From NCBI GenBank assembly GCA_018831265.1, contig JAHJCO010000059.1, forward strand, positions 1-64,000: a DNA stretch of 64,000 bases, written 5' to 3'. Under the pieces are notes generated by a model. It had not been told where the DNA came from, made no database searches, and saw only the letters and a list, made by a program, of their open reading frames with translations. Positions within the stretch are counted from its first letter, which is position 1, and each line of letters begins with the position of its first letter. Origin of the DNA: Actinomycetota bacterium (GTDB lineage Bacteria; Actinomycetota; Geothermincolia; Fen-727; Anoxymicrobiaceae). Below are positions 36,118-44,644 of this stretch, in pieces. The position numbers and the translations under genes were made by a program.

Positions 36118-36465
36118 CTAGAGGCTGGCTCTTATCTTCTCCAGGTTTTCCCGGCCCTGGGACATGTATCCCGGGCAGGCCACCAGCGTCTCGCATCCGA
36201 ACTCGTCGCAGTGCGCGCAGGTCGCGAGCGCGCGGCCCTCGGCGCAGGAGTGCACGGCGCACATCCCACAGTAGACGCATATCCTGCCGGTGTCCGACTT
36301 GCACCCGTCGCACAGGATGGTGTTCGCCGGGATCTCCATGCCGAACTGCTTGCTCCACTCGGCCGCTACCTTCGCCAGCGCCTCCATGTCATCGGCCTGG
36401 GTCGCCAGGTAGGCCGGGCACTCCGCGCACTCCAGCCCGCAGTATGCAGTCATCTCGTATGCCAT
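36118..36465 (-). CDS. DUF3795-type cysteine-rich protein
   Basis: 115 residues with 13 cysteines. The signature YCGLECAECPAY near the N-terminus and later clusters (LCDGC, CVYCGMC, CAEG, CAHCDEFGCE) indicate zinc or iron-sulfur binding, as in DUF3795 proteins. Function of the family is unknown. ATG 36465 or ATG 36453 may be the start; the second (MTAYCGLEC) gives the more common N-terminus. The gene lies between two direct copies of the ACTTCAGT repeat (36041-36100 and 36510-36568), which could mark it as a mobile or hitch-hiking unit. Confidence 0.8.
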   Translation of the reverse strand: MAYEMTAYCGLECAECPAYLATQADDMEALAKVAAEWSKQFGMEIPANTILCDGCKSDTGRICVYCGMCAVHSCAEGRALATCAHCDEFGCETLVACPGYMSQGRENLEKIRASL

Positions 36466-36509
36466 GTCTCCTCCAATACTTCTGCTTGAGCCGCCCCCAG
36501 TTTTAAAGC

Positions 36510-36568
36510 TTGGGCCGGGACTTCAGTCCCGGTAAGCGTGTCGATGGCGGACTAAAGTCCGCCCCCAA
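36510..36568 (+). repeat. ACTTCAGT repeat, full copy 2
   Basis: 59 bases almost identical to 36041-36100 (TTGGGCCGGGACTTCAGTCC at the left, AAAGTCCGCCCCCAA at the right; the right hairpin has one A for G). Same orientation as copy 1. It ends within the stop region of the holin-like gene (36569). Confidence 0.8.
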
Positions 36569-37192
36569 TCACTCCAGGAACTCCGCGGCGCGCTCGGCCT
36601 CGTACATCCGGATGACCTTGAGGATCATCTTCTTCTTCCTGTGGTTCCTCACGTGCCGCTTCACCAGCCACATCGCCACGCAGGCACCCGCGGCCACCGG
36701 CACGTACACCTTGGCCTGCTCCTGGAGGACCGCCATCTCGGCCTGCATCTCCTCCTTCGAGACCTTCTGGAGCTCCTCCATCTCGGCCTTGATCTCCTCG
36801 CCGGTCTGCTTGATCTCTGCCGTGGACTCCTTGGTGGTCCTGGAGAGCGCCTTTGCACCCGGCCCCGCAATCGCCGCGCCGATGGCTATCACGACGCCAC
36901 CGAGGATGAGGAAAGCGCCCACCACTATCAGCGAGGACAGCCACATCCTCTTCAGCCCCAGGTCGACCAGCAGGATGATGACCAGGATTATGTACAGGGA
37001 CGCCAGCCACGCCAGGCAGAGCCCGAAGAACGAAACGCCCGCCCCGATGCCGACCTTGGTCCCGGCCTCCTTGGCCCTCTTTTTCGCCGCCTCGCCCTGC
37101 GCGCCGCTGAGCTTCGCCAGGGCTTCCTTCATCTTTTTTGAAAGCTCGTTCAGCCGCTCGAGCTTCTCCTTTGTCTTAGGTAGCTTGCCCAC
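36569..37192 (-). CDS. Phage-holin-superfamily-like membrane protein (DUF1469-like)
   Basis: 207 residues. A basic, helical N-terminus (LNELSKKMKEALAKLSGAQ), two transmembrane segments (about 49-75 and 84-110) of the pattern VGIGAGVSFFGLCLAWLAS and WLSSLIVVGAFLILGGVV, then a coiled-coil region with Glu/Lys heptads (about 120-165), a short hydrophobic stretch (VYVPVAAGACVAMWLV) and a basic tail. The two-helix core resembles the actinobacterial phage-holin family 3 (DUF1469), usually a chromosomal envelope protein, not an active holin. The long coiled coil is an addition. Alone in its transcript as far as can be seen. Confidence 0.65.
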   Translation of the reverse strand: MGKLPKTKEKLERLNELSKKMKEALAKLSGAQGEAAKKRAKEAGTKVGIGAGVSFFGLCLAWLASLYIILVIILLVDLGLKRMWLSSLIVVGAFLILGGVVIAIGAAIAGPGAKALSRTTKESTAEIKQTGEEIKAEMEELQKVSKEEMQAEMAVLQEQAKVYVPVAAGACVAMWLVKRHVRNHRKKKMILKVIRMYEAERAAEFLE

Positions 37193-37264
37193 CTCGAGTG
37201 CCCCCTTTCGTCAGTGCCGATAGATAAAAGCTGATGCTTAATAGTCGCACATAGTCGCGTGAAA

Positions 37265-38158
37265 TCAAGTCGGCAGCGGGTATCGTACCATCACCTCGAG
37301 GAATTCCGACAGCATGGCGTCGGCGTCCTGGCGCGCGGGCAGGGTCGCCGGCATCGCGTCCCGTGACGCGTCCGGCTCGATGGCACCGGTGCGCAGCCGC
37401 CCCGGTCGAAGCCGCATCCCCTTCGTCTCGATGTCCGCGAAGAGCCCGGGGCGCCGCAGGTAGACCGCCGCCACGACGTCCCAGGGGACGAACCCCTCTT
37501 TCCAGGGCACGAACGGGAAGAGCTGGTTGAGCCGCAGCCAGGGCCGGACGCGGTAGGCGAGCCAGGTCCCCACGGCGCTCCCGAGGCCGAAAAGAGCCTC
37601 CAGCTCGCGACGGGTGAAGAGCGCCTGCCTGCACAGGTCGCCGGTGATGATGACCTTCTCGCACGGCGCCGCCAGCAGCCCTTCAGCCGCATCGGGGTCC
37701 TTGAAGAAGTTGAACTCCAGGGGGAAGAGCAGGGGGAGGTTGACCTCGCGGGCGAGCGCCCCGCCCATGGCCACAACCCGCTTCACCTTCGAGTAGAACT
37801 CCGGGTCGAGCAGGGAAGCCTGCCGGAGGTTGCTCAGCGGCCCGATGGCGAGCACGGTGACCTCGCCGGGCCTCTCGTCCACCGCCCGCGCCAGGAATGA
37901 CCCCGCCGCGCTCCCCTCGCACCCGGCCTTCGCCGCCCCCTTGTAGACCGGGACGTCGCCGCGCCGCGCCAGCCCGACCAGCCCCCGCGCCTTCGCGTAG
38001 GCGCTCGGGACCGGAGCGTTACCGCCCACGGCCGTGATGCCCAGCACCTCGAACTCGTCGGGGAGGGCCAGCAGGTAGAGGATTGCCAGGGCGTCGTCCA
38101 CGTCCCGCAGCGGCACACCGACCGCCGGATCCGTATCGATGATGATCTTCTCCGCCAT
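37265..38158 (-). CDS. Inosine-uridine preferring nucleoside hydrolase family protein
   Basis: 297 residues from ATG 38158, which has GGAGGGGCG upstream; a longer frame exists but lacks support. The family's metal site is at the N-terminus: IIIDTDPAVGVPLRDVDDALAI gives the D-x-D-x-x-x-x-x-x-x-D-D cluster. Also typical are VTVLAIGPLSNL and the later MGGALAREVNLP (usually MGG plus N and F/D pairs), with EFNFFKDPDAA for the remaining Asp. Hydrolyses the N-glycosidic bond of nucleosides for purine or pyrimidine salvage. Cytoplasmic. A short palindrome (38219-38249) lies upstream. Confidence 0.88.
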   Translation of the reverse strand: MAEKIIIDTDPAVGVPLRDVDDALAILYLLALPDEFEVLGITAVGGNAPVPSAYAKARGLVGLARRGDVPVYKGAAKAGCEGSAAGSFLARAVDERPGEVTVLAIGPLSNLRQASLLDPEFYSKVKRVVAMGGALAREVNLPLLFPLEFNFFKDPDAAEGLLAAPCEKVIITGDLCRQALFTRRELEALFGLGSAVGTWLAYRVRPWLRLNQLFPFVPWKEGFVPWDVVAAVYLRRPGLFADIETKGMRLRPGRLRTGAIEPDASRDAMPATLPARQDADAMLSEFLEVMVRYPLPT

Positions 38159-38218
38159 CGCCCCTCCGCTCGAGCCGCTCCATCGCAGATACGATATCAC
38201 GACAGTCGCGCGGCCGAG

Positions 38219-38249
38219 TGTAGCAAAAGTGCCTGACCCTTTTGCTACA
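38219..38249. repeat. Palindromic element, TTTTGC family, copy 2
   Basis: TGTAGCAAAA (38219-38228), loop GTGCCTGACCC, TTTTGCTACA (38240-38249). The loop is identical to that at 30246-30256, but the outer stem differs (TGTAGC instead of GTGC), so the loop is better conserved than the stem. Confidence 0.8.
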
Positions 38250-38288
38250 TCACTGGATGGAAAGGTGGCGGCTCTACCTAGTCTCCAC

Positions 38289-39605
38289 CTAGTCCGAGTA
38301 GCCCCCGATGGTATCGGTGCCGGAACCGCGGTCATTCCATTACATCGCGCGTTCGACAACGATCCGATTCCCCGTGGTCGCGGACAAGACCTTGATAGAG
38401 GCGCGTGCGGAGGGGCCCAGTCTGTCCGCCATGGAGTACGTCTTCCGGGAGCGCGCGGGGACAGTATCGGCGAAGGTAACAGGGGAGCCACCGCCACTCG
38501 GGAGATAGGACACCTCGATCTGAACGTCAATCGATTCCGGGTTCTGCACCAGTGTCCAGGTCTCGCAGGCGTCATTCTCGGTTTCCACGATCCCGTCAGT
38601 CAGGTAGAAGCAGCTATGGGCGGAGTCTATCCCTATTGAGCGTGTCCCGCGCTCCCGGTGCCGTTGCCCAGTACATAGCCCTCTCGGCGACGATCGCGCT
38701 CTCACCCGTCACTGAAGTGGAGAAGTCCGTGTCGGCTAGGTAGTCATTCACCCCGATGGTCTTTCGCGAGTACCCGGGTATGTTGATGGGGTTCTCCAGG
38801 TGGGGAACGGGGCCCGAGGGGGTCATAGGTAACGTCGACGTTGGTCGCTGTCGGGTTCGGGTTCTGGATCAGAACGTGGTGAGGAAGCCCCAGGCGGTAG
38901 TTCCCTCCGCCAGGCAATAGCGACTCGCGGGGGTGGTCATACCGATCGAATCGTGTCCCATACGGCGGTCGTCACGGTACATCGCCCTCTCAGGGATCAC
39001 GGGTACGTCCGATTCCACCTTCATCGAGGCATCCGCCCTGCCGATATCCTCCTCCATGCTGATGGTCTTCCGCGAGAAGGCCTCTACAGCGTTCAGTACC
39101 ACCCGCACCCCTGCGTCTGCGGTCATGTAGGTCACGTTGCAGTGGGCCACGCAGTCAAATGGGTTCTGGATCAGAAGGTAGCATTCGAACCCCCAGTTGG
39201 TAGACCCCTCCGGCAGGTACCACATGCTTGCGGGTGTGGTGACACCAATCGAGCTGTGGGACTCCGGGCACGCGGCTCTAGCCCCCGTCCAGGTCATCGT
39301 GCGGTCCACGGCAATCGTCTTGCTCACATCCGTGCACTCGACGCTGGTAGAGAAATCCTGCTGGCCGATGTCGTTCGCGGGATTCAGGGTAGTCTGGCTT
39401 TCCGGAGGCAGGTTTATATCTCTGACCAGTGTGGCTGTCCGGCGCTGTCGGCCCCGCCATCAGGATCCGCCGTTATGTAGGTGGCCTTCGCAGTCACCTC
39501 CTCGGGATTCGGGTTCTCGATGTTGATAGTGGTGCTGAACCCCCACGCCATGGGACCTTCAGGCAGGTACCAGGTCGGGTATGTCACCCTGAAGTCCACG
39601 GGAGC
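38289..39605 (-). pseudogene. Frameshifted WYLAEGS-repeat secreted protein
   Basis: Leftward remains of a DUF5719-like repeat protein, about 1.3 kb, truncated at its 5' end. Pieces in different frames: WYLPEGPMAWGFSTTINIEN (39540 region), KTIAVDRTMTWTG, MWYLPEGSTNWGFECYLLIQ, SDVPVIPERAMYRD, ATDFSTSVTGE/IVAERAMYW (38700 region), SCFYLTDGI, YLPSGGGSPVTF and RIVVERAM. Frames change near 39420, 38840-38870 and 38700. The final RAM-Y-W has its Tyr codon mutated to TAA (about 38340), after which the frame resumes as WNDRGSGTDTIGGYSD to a TAG at 38289. A neighbouring repeat protein probably provided it. No functional product expected. Confidence 0.85.
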
Positions 39606-39776
39606 ACCTGCGGGCCGCCTACTTCTCCCGTCGATTATTTATCAGAGGAAATCGCCAGAAAGGTGAATAGTTCCCCGTGTCGCGCCTCAAGTGCCGCTTT
39701 GCAGGCCGCGAGGCGCGGGGCCTATCGTGTGGCTTGCTCGACCGCGCCGCCGCGGTTTCTTGTCTAGACCGAGTAC

Positions 39777-41045
39777 CTACCATAGGGTTGGTTCATCATC
39801 GGGCTCGAAGTGACGCCCGGAGCCCTCGGCCCCATCTCCGTCTATCCCGGTACCTTCCTCATCGAGCGCCATTGCACCTACCGGCATGCTCGGAGCTGAA
39901 GTCACAGGAGCTACACCCGAGGATGTCCGCGCGCGTGGCCGTATTCCGAGGAACAACATGGCCGTCACTTCTGACTGGCGCAGCAGGAGTAGGGATACTG
40001 CCAGCGACAGGAAGACGCCGCAAAGGAACGAGATAAGGAGACCCACCCACCCGGTTGTGCCGAAAGTCGCTCTGATGGTGATGCCGTGCACCACGTAGAT
40101 GTCCATGGTGACCAAGCCGAACCAGGCCAGGGTCTTTCGCGCGACGGGTGTCTTCAGCGCCCGGACCAAGGCGATTGAGAAGGCGATGCCCAAAAAAGCC
40201 ATCGAGTACCTGATGATCCAGCCGAGGGGATCTGAGAAGAGCATCCATAGGGTCACGGGAAACGCCGATGGATCGAGCCGCCCCATGTAGAAGAGCCCCG
40301 TGAAGCCAAAGAGAAACAGCGCCGATATTGCAGCAAGACCTGCGTTGACGTGTTTCTTATGCAGCCCGTCCAGAGTGCGCCTGTATTTAGCGGCGAGATA
40401 CCCTACCGCGAAGAAGAGGAAAAAATACTTGACCTGCATGAAACCGAGCACGTTCAGCCTGATCAGGTTCAAGACAACAAGTGTCGCCGCAAGTGTCGCC
40501 TCCTCCGGCCACTTGAACTCGCTCTTCAGGAAAGCCGCGGGGATAAGAGCGACAGAGCAGAGGAATAGGGTGGGCAAGAACCAGAGCGGCCCTGGGGCTA
40601 TGAGAGGGCTTTTAAATAGGTTCTTCAGGACCTCTGTGAAGGGCACTTGCCACCCCAGCAAGTAGCGGTTCATGAGGTAATAAAGCGGCAGCCATGCGAA
40701 AAATGGCACCAGTAGCCGCATCGCTCTGTCCCATGGCCTCAGCTTCTTGCCGAACAACACATACCCGCTGATGAGGAAGAGCAACGGCATATGGAATAAG
40801 TAGATGAACCGGTGTATCGAGAACATTAGTGTTTTCGGGTCGGCTCCTCGCAGATCGGTGGCCACCGCTATCGAGTGCCCCAGGACCACGAGGAGTATCG
40901 CGAAGCCCCTCAGGGCGTCAACGGCCAGGTCCCGCCCGGGCGGGACGCCTACTCTCGGGATGTTAGAAATGAAGTGTCGTCGCAAGCTTTCTGGCAATCG
41001 ATACCGGCGGCACACCTGCGGTCCATCAGGCAAGGCTTTTCTCAT
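39777..41045 (-). CDS. Membrane acyltransferase (Acyl_transf_3/OafA-like)
   Basis: 422 residues. About ten hydrophobic helices after a basic N-terminus. The family hallmark VDALRGFAILLVVLGHSI (Arg plus later His) is present with FHMPLLFLISGYVLF, and WFLPTLFLCSVALIP, KYFFLFFAVGYLAAK, LAWFGLVTMDIYVVHG follow, all recognisable. These enzymes transfer acyl (often acetyl or succinyl) groups to surface sugars from inside the membrane. It is clearly paralogous to 60244-61461. The C-terminus has a longer acidic, Ser/Gly-rich tail. It is followed leftward by decayed repeat-protein sequence. Start ATG 41045. Confidence 0.88.
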   Translation of the reverse strand: MRKALPDGPQVCRRYRLPESLRRHFISNIPRVGVPPGRDLAVDALRGFAILLVVLGHSIAVATDLRGADPKTLMFSIHRFIYLFHMPLLFLISGYVLFGKKLRPWDRAMRLLVPFFAWLPLYYLMNRYLLGWQVPFTEVLKNLFKSPLIAPGPLWFLPTLFLCSVALIPAAFLKSEFKWPEEATLAATLVVLNLIRLNVLGFMQVKYFFLFFAVGYLAAKYRRTLDGLHKKHVNAGLAAISALFLFGFTGLFYMGRLDPSAFPVTLWMLFSDPLGWIIRYSMAFLGIAFSIALVRALKTPVARKTLAWFGLVTMDIYVVHGITIRATFGTTGWVGLLISFLCGVFLSLAVSLLLLRQSEVTAMLFLGIRPRARTSSGVAPVTSAPSMPVGAMALDEEGTGIDGDGAEGSGRHFEPDDEPTLW

Positions 41046-41201
41046 GAAACCAGTTTACTATCTTTTTCGACACTCTCCGGACCGAGGCAGGCTTTTCCAG
41101 TGTTTGACTATCTCCGGGTTCTCCGGTCCACAGGATCGCCGGCGCTCAGGCGGGCGCGAGGAAATCGGGAATGAGGTCGATGGCAGAACCTGGTAGAGAG
41201 G

Positions 41202-41543
41202 TCAGTCCTCGCCATCGCTCTCGATTTCGCGCGGACTCAGGCTGATAACGAGCAACCGGACCATGGCTAAAGCGAAGAAGAAAAAGGCCAGCGTCGCAAG
41301 GGCATTCGCCGCGCCGGGCTGGTTCACAGCGAGGATCAGGGCTGACAGGACCATCGCTAGCAGGCTGGCCGCAAGCGGCAGCCATGGGTCAACCTTCAGT
41401 AGGAGCGCGACCAAGAACAGGGCGACCAGGACAGCTCCAACGAAGCCGATGCCCATCGCCGCGAGGACGGCCGCGACGACCGAAAAAACGATGAGCCAGG
41501 TCACAATCCTGCGCGGCTGCACCTTTCGCTCCTCCGGGCTCAT
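41202..41543 (-). CDS. Small four-helix membrane protein, equivalent of the C-terminal part of a giant GT-C protein
   Basis: 113 residues, four hydrophobic helices (LIVFSVVAAVLAAMGIGFV, LVALFLVALLL, ASLLAMVLSALILAV, LAFFFFALAMVRLLVI) and a short acidic end. Its ATG overlaps the stop of the giant protein upstream by four bases, so it is translationally coupled. The last about 110 residues of the other giant protein (51542-54862) have the same four-helix pattern and sit in the same place (AGWLLVPVLAALAF through MALLLIENV), so this is that domain encoded as a separate gene. No function known; possibly a subunit of the GT-C enzyme. Confidence 0.75.
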   Translation of the reverse strand: MSPEERKVQPRRIVTWLIVFSVVAAVLAAMGIGFVGAVLVALFLVALLLKVDPWLPLAASLLAMVLSALILAVNQPGAANALATLAFFFFALAMVRLLVISLSPREIESDGED

Positions 41544-44500
41544 CTCTTCTCCTTCGCACGAGAAGTACGCTGCGGCGGGTCCTCCACAGCTCCGCGGAGC
41601 CGGGTAAGCAACCCCCTCGCCCCCCCCATGACCTTGCCGCCGACGGTTCTGACGGCTCCTTGGCCCATCCTCTCTTCAACGACCGGCCTCAGTTTCCAGT
41701 CGAAGAGCAGGAAGAGGAGGGAGAGGAGTATCACGGATAGTGTTATCACCAGCCCAAATGAAAACCATCTCTGCGGCTCGAACTCGACGGTGATCGTGAA
41801 GGTGCCGGTCTCGTCCACAGGGTATCCGTTGATGGTTGCGTACATCGGGATGGGCCGGATTACCTGTCCGTCGGACGTCTTCGCCACCCAGAGGTCATTG
41901 AAAGTCTCGCTTTGAACGAGCACGAAAGGCTTCTTAGCGTTCCTCACGGTCACCTTGAACCTGGAGGGGCCGGACTCTTCCCAGGTCACATCCGGCGGCT
42001 CTCGTGGGGCCTCGAGACGGTCAAAGAACCCGGGCTTTATGTGCATGACCTGTACGTCGTCGAACCAGGTGACGGCAGGCCCCGGCGCGTACTTACCGAC
42101 CCAGCCACACCCTAGAACCGGGCGGATCTTCGATATTTCAGGAGGTATCCAGAACGAGCAGTAGTACTCCTTCCAGTCCGCCGTACCTGAAACCACGTTG
42201 GGGCACCGTACGATGGGAGACCACCTGTTGGTCCTGGAGTTGTAACCCTCGATCTCGACGGTGGTCCAGGTCGCTGACCCGTACTTGACGTTCGACCTTA
42301 CCGCGTAGACGCCTCCCGCCTCAACCGGTATCTCGTCGGACATGACTCTGGCGATGCCGAACTCCTTTCTCGAGCGATTCTCGATCTTGAGGCTTCGCGC
42401 TCCCGACAGCTTCTCAGTCGCGTCGGTCGTGATCTTCGCTTCCGGATTGCTGGAGTAACCCGCCCAGCTCGACGCCATGTTATGCGGCCCGGCGATCTCC
42501 TCGAAGCCGGGGTTCCGGTTCAGCGTCTCGAGGTAGTTAGACACAGGCAACGGCCTGAACTCGGATCCCAGCTTCGCCGTTCCGCCAAAGTAGGAGTCGC
42601 CATCCGTGAACGCGACTCCCTCCAGCCCGCTTTCGACATACCTGTTCGCCAGGGCCAGGTTGTCGAAGAAGGATTCCGCCTCAACCGTCAAGCTGGCACC
42701 CCAGAAATACCCCGGGTCCGCGTCGTTCCTGTAGACACGGAGGTATTTCGTCATGGTCGCCGGTGAGAGACCAGGCTGCCCTGCGACTATCGACCAGTAT
42801 TTCGCAGTCTTTACAGAAACGTCGTAGACTGCGTACGCGGCCGAGAAAGGCACGAGCAGAGCCGCGGCGACGCCCTTTCGGAGCATCACCGGGCTTACCA
42901 GAGTGACCGGAGGGGTCGTGCCACCGCGGTAAAGACCCTCGAGCCAGTTGTAATAGGAGCCCGCGTTTGTCACCTCAAGCTGACCGTTCAGATTCGGGGT
43001 GGAGCTGATGATGCTGTAAGGGCCAACCTTCTTTCCCGGGGCCCAGGCGTAGTCGAACAGCTTGATGGTGAAGAACGGCAGCCACACGACCCTGGGAGAT
43101 TCGTGCTGTGCCAAGAATCTATCCAGGTTCGCGTAATCGGGCGGGACGTGGACCGGATTGTAGATATTGGTCGCCCGGTTGGCGACCAGGGGGTACAGCG
43201 ATGCGAGAACGATTGCCACAAGCATAGAAGTAGCCACTAGACGCCAGCGGAACCTATTAGACGCTGCGCGCGCTTCCAGCAGTGCGAGCCTCTTCTCAGC
43301 CTCCGAGGGAGCCTTTCCACCGTGCCACTCGACGAATACGACAGATGGTGCCCGAACAAGCAGATGAGCGAGGAGCAATCCGAGCATCAATGCGAAGAAT
43401 ATCGGGACGAAGAACAACCACCTCTCGGGAGCCCTCAGCATCCAGCCGTACGCCTGGTGTAGGGGGGCGCGGAAAACCAGGTATTCGAAGGGCTTCTTAA
43501 GTATCCAGGAGCTACCTGTCGCGAGAAGCAGGGCCGTGGCCGCCACGGTCCCCCAGTAGATGACGGTGTCGCTCCGGACGACTCTTCTGTACAGGAGCAG
43601 GAGCGCTATCACCGCGCAGGCCGGAATGACGAACAGGAGGACTTCGAGGAAGGCTCCGCCCTTGAGGTCTGAGACCTTCCACGTCCAGGAGGAAACGAGC
43701 CTGAGATTGTTGGCCATGGTGTTGTTCTTGGAGAGCACCTGCAGCGATAAGGGTTCAAAGCTGGGCACGTAGTACGCCGTGAATGGCCTTCCCGTGATCT
43801 GAGCCATGAGGTAGGGGGTGGTCCAGATGGCGTTGACTAACAGGTAGAGCAGCAGGGTACCAGCGGTGGCTTTTACTGCGCCAGCGACCGAGCCATGTTT
43901 AGACCTGTGCTTCACCAGGTAATAGATCAGGTAAGAGAAGAGAAGCCCGAGAAACCAGACCATGTGATGGGAGGTGTTGGACACCGACACGAACAGGGTG
44001 AATATGATAATGTTGCGTGCCGATGGGCGCTCGAACATCCTCACGAGCATCAGGTATAGGAGCGGCAGCAGCGCATAGATGGGGTAGGCGAAGTACGGCC
44101 GCAGGTAGTTGACGGACCATGGGTTGTACATGTAGACGGTCCCGGCGAAGACCGAGGCGAAATAGGGAGCGTAGGGCGCCGCGTCCTCGAATCCGAATCG
44201 GTTCACTGTCTTGTAACACAGCACGTACATGGAGATCCCCGCGAGGCTGAATACTCCATAGTACATGATAAACATATAGCTGGCGGAGGACAGGTTCAAC
44301 AGCTTTGCAATAGCGCTCGAGGGGTATATCCAGAAGAACCATTGTATGGCCCCGACAGCCGGGTAGCTGCCGTAAGGGTACCACGCGTTGACAACGCGTA
44401 ACTGCGTCCTGGCGACCGTGCTGGGCCACGTCATGTCGACGGCCATGAGCGTCCCGCCCTCAGTGAAGGTCTTGTAGAAGAGCAGTGCGGCTATGACCAG

Positions 44501-44644
44501 GATCGAGAGCACCGCGAGGCTGTGCCAGAGCGGGCGGTAGTCCCGCGCGACGAGTTCGGCTTTCGCCCACTCGGTGAAGCTCTTTCCCGTGAACCAGCCC
44601 GCCTGGCCCCGCTGCCCCTCGCCATGTGGAAGCGGTTTGCTCAT
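41540..44644 (-). CDS. Giant polytopic membrane protein, GT-C-like glycosyltransferase with CBM-like domain
   Basis: 1034 residues. Following a cytoplasmic N-terminus, about 13 transmembrane segments to residue 500, with LMAVDMTWPSTVARTQL in the first loop, whose acidic pair resembles the catalytic loop of GT-C enzymes. The large extracytoplasmic half includes a domain at about 700-865 (NRNPGFEE ... SWAGYS ... WFDDVQV), typical of family 4/9 carbohydrate-binding modules, and a final helix near 985. It overlaps by 1 base the stop of the AP-superfamily gene upstream, and by 4 bases the start of the small membrane gene downstream, so the three form an operon. The paralogue is 51542-54862. Likely role: transfer of sugars from lipid carriers to a surface glycan. 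AftD or YfhO-like proteins are alternatives. Confidence 0.75.
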   Translation of the reverse strand: MSKPLPHGEGQRGQAGWFTGKSFTEWAKAELVARDYRPLWHSLAVLSILVIAALLFYKTFTEGGTLMAVDMTWPSTVARTQLRVVNAWYPYGSYPAVGAIQWFFWIYPSSAIAKLLNLSSASYMFIMYYGVFSLAGISMYVLCYKTVNRFGFEDAAPYAPYFASVFAGTVYMYNPWSVNYLRPYFAYPIYALLPLLYLMLVRMFERPSARNIIIFTLFVSVSNTSHHMVWFLGLLFSYLIYYLVKHRSKHGSVAGAVKATAGTLLLYLLVNAIWTTPYLMAQITGRPFTAYYVPSFEPLSLQVLSKNNTMANNLRLVSSWTWKVSDLKGGAFLEVLLFVIPACAVIALLLLYRRVVRSDTVIYWGTVAATALLLATGSSWILKKPFEYLVFRAPLHQAYGWMLRAPERWLFFVPIFFALMLGLLLAHLLVRAPSVVFVEWHGGKAPSEAEKRLALLEARAASNRFRWRLVATSMLVAIVLASLYPLVANRATNIYNPVHVPPDYANLDRFLAQHESPRVVWLPFFTIKLFDYAWAPGKKVGPYSIISSTPNLNGQLEVTNAGSYYNWLEGLYRGGTTPPVTLVSPVMLRKGVAAALLVPFSAAYAVYDVSVKTAKYWSIVAGQPGLSPATMTKYLRVYRNDADPGYFWGASLTVEAESFFDNLALANRYVESGLEGVAFTDGDSYFGGTAKLGSEFRPLPVSNYLETLNRNPGFEEIAGPHNMASSWAGYSSNPEAKITTDATEKLSGARSLKIENRSRKEFGIARVMSDEIPVEAGGVYAVRSNVKYGSATWTTVEIEGYNSRTNRWSPIVRCPNVVSGTADWKEYYCSFWIPPEISKIRPVLGCGWVGKYAPGPAVTWFDDVQVMHIKPGFFDRLEAPREPPDVTWEESGPSRFKVTVRNAKKPFVLVQSETFNDLWVAKTSDGQVIRPIPMYATINGYPVDETGTFTITVEFEPQRWFSFGLVITLSVILLSLLFLLFDWKLRPVVEERMGQGAVRTVGGKVMGGARGLLTRLRGAVEDPPQRTSRAKEKR

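Noticed and set aside
37265..38575. Extended nucleoside hydrolase of 436 residues
   Set aside because: The added N-terminus is Arg/Pro/Ser-rich and crosses a palindromic repeat; ATG 38158 has a good ribosome site and the family's normal start.
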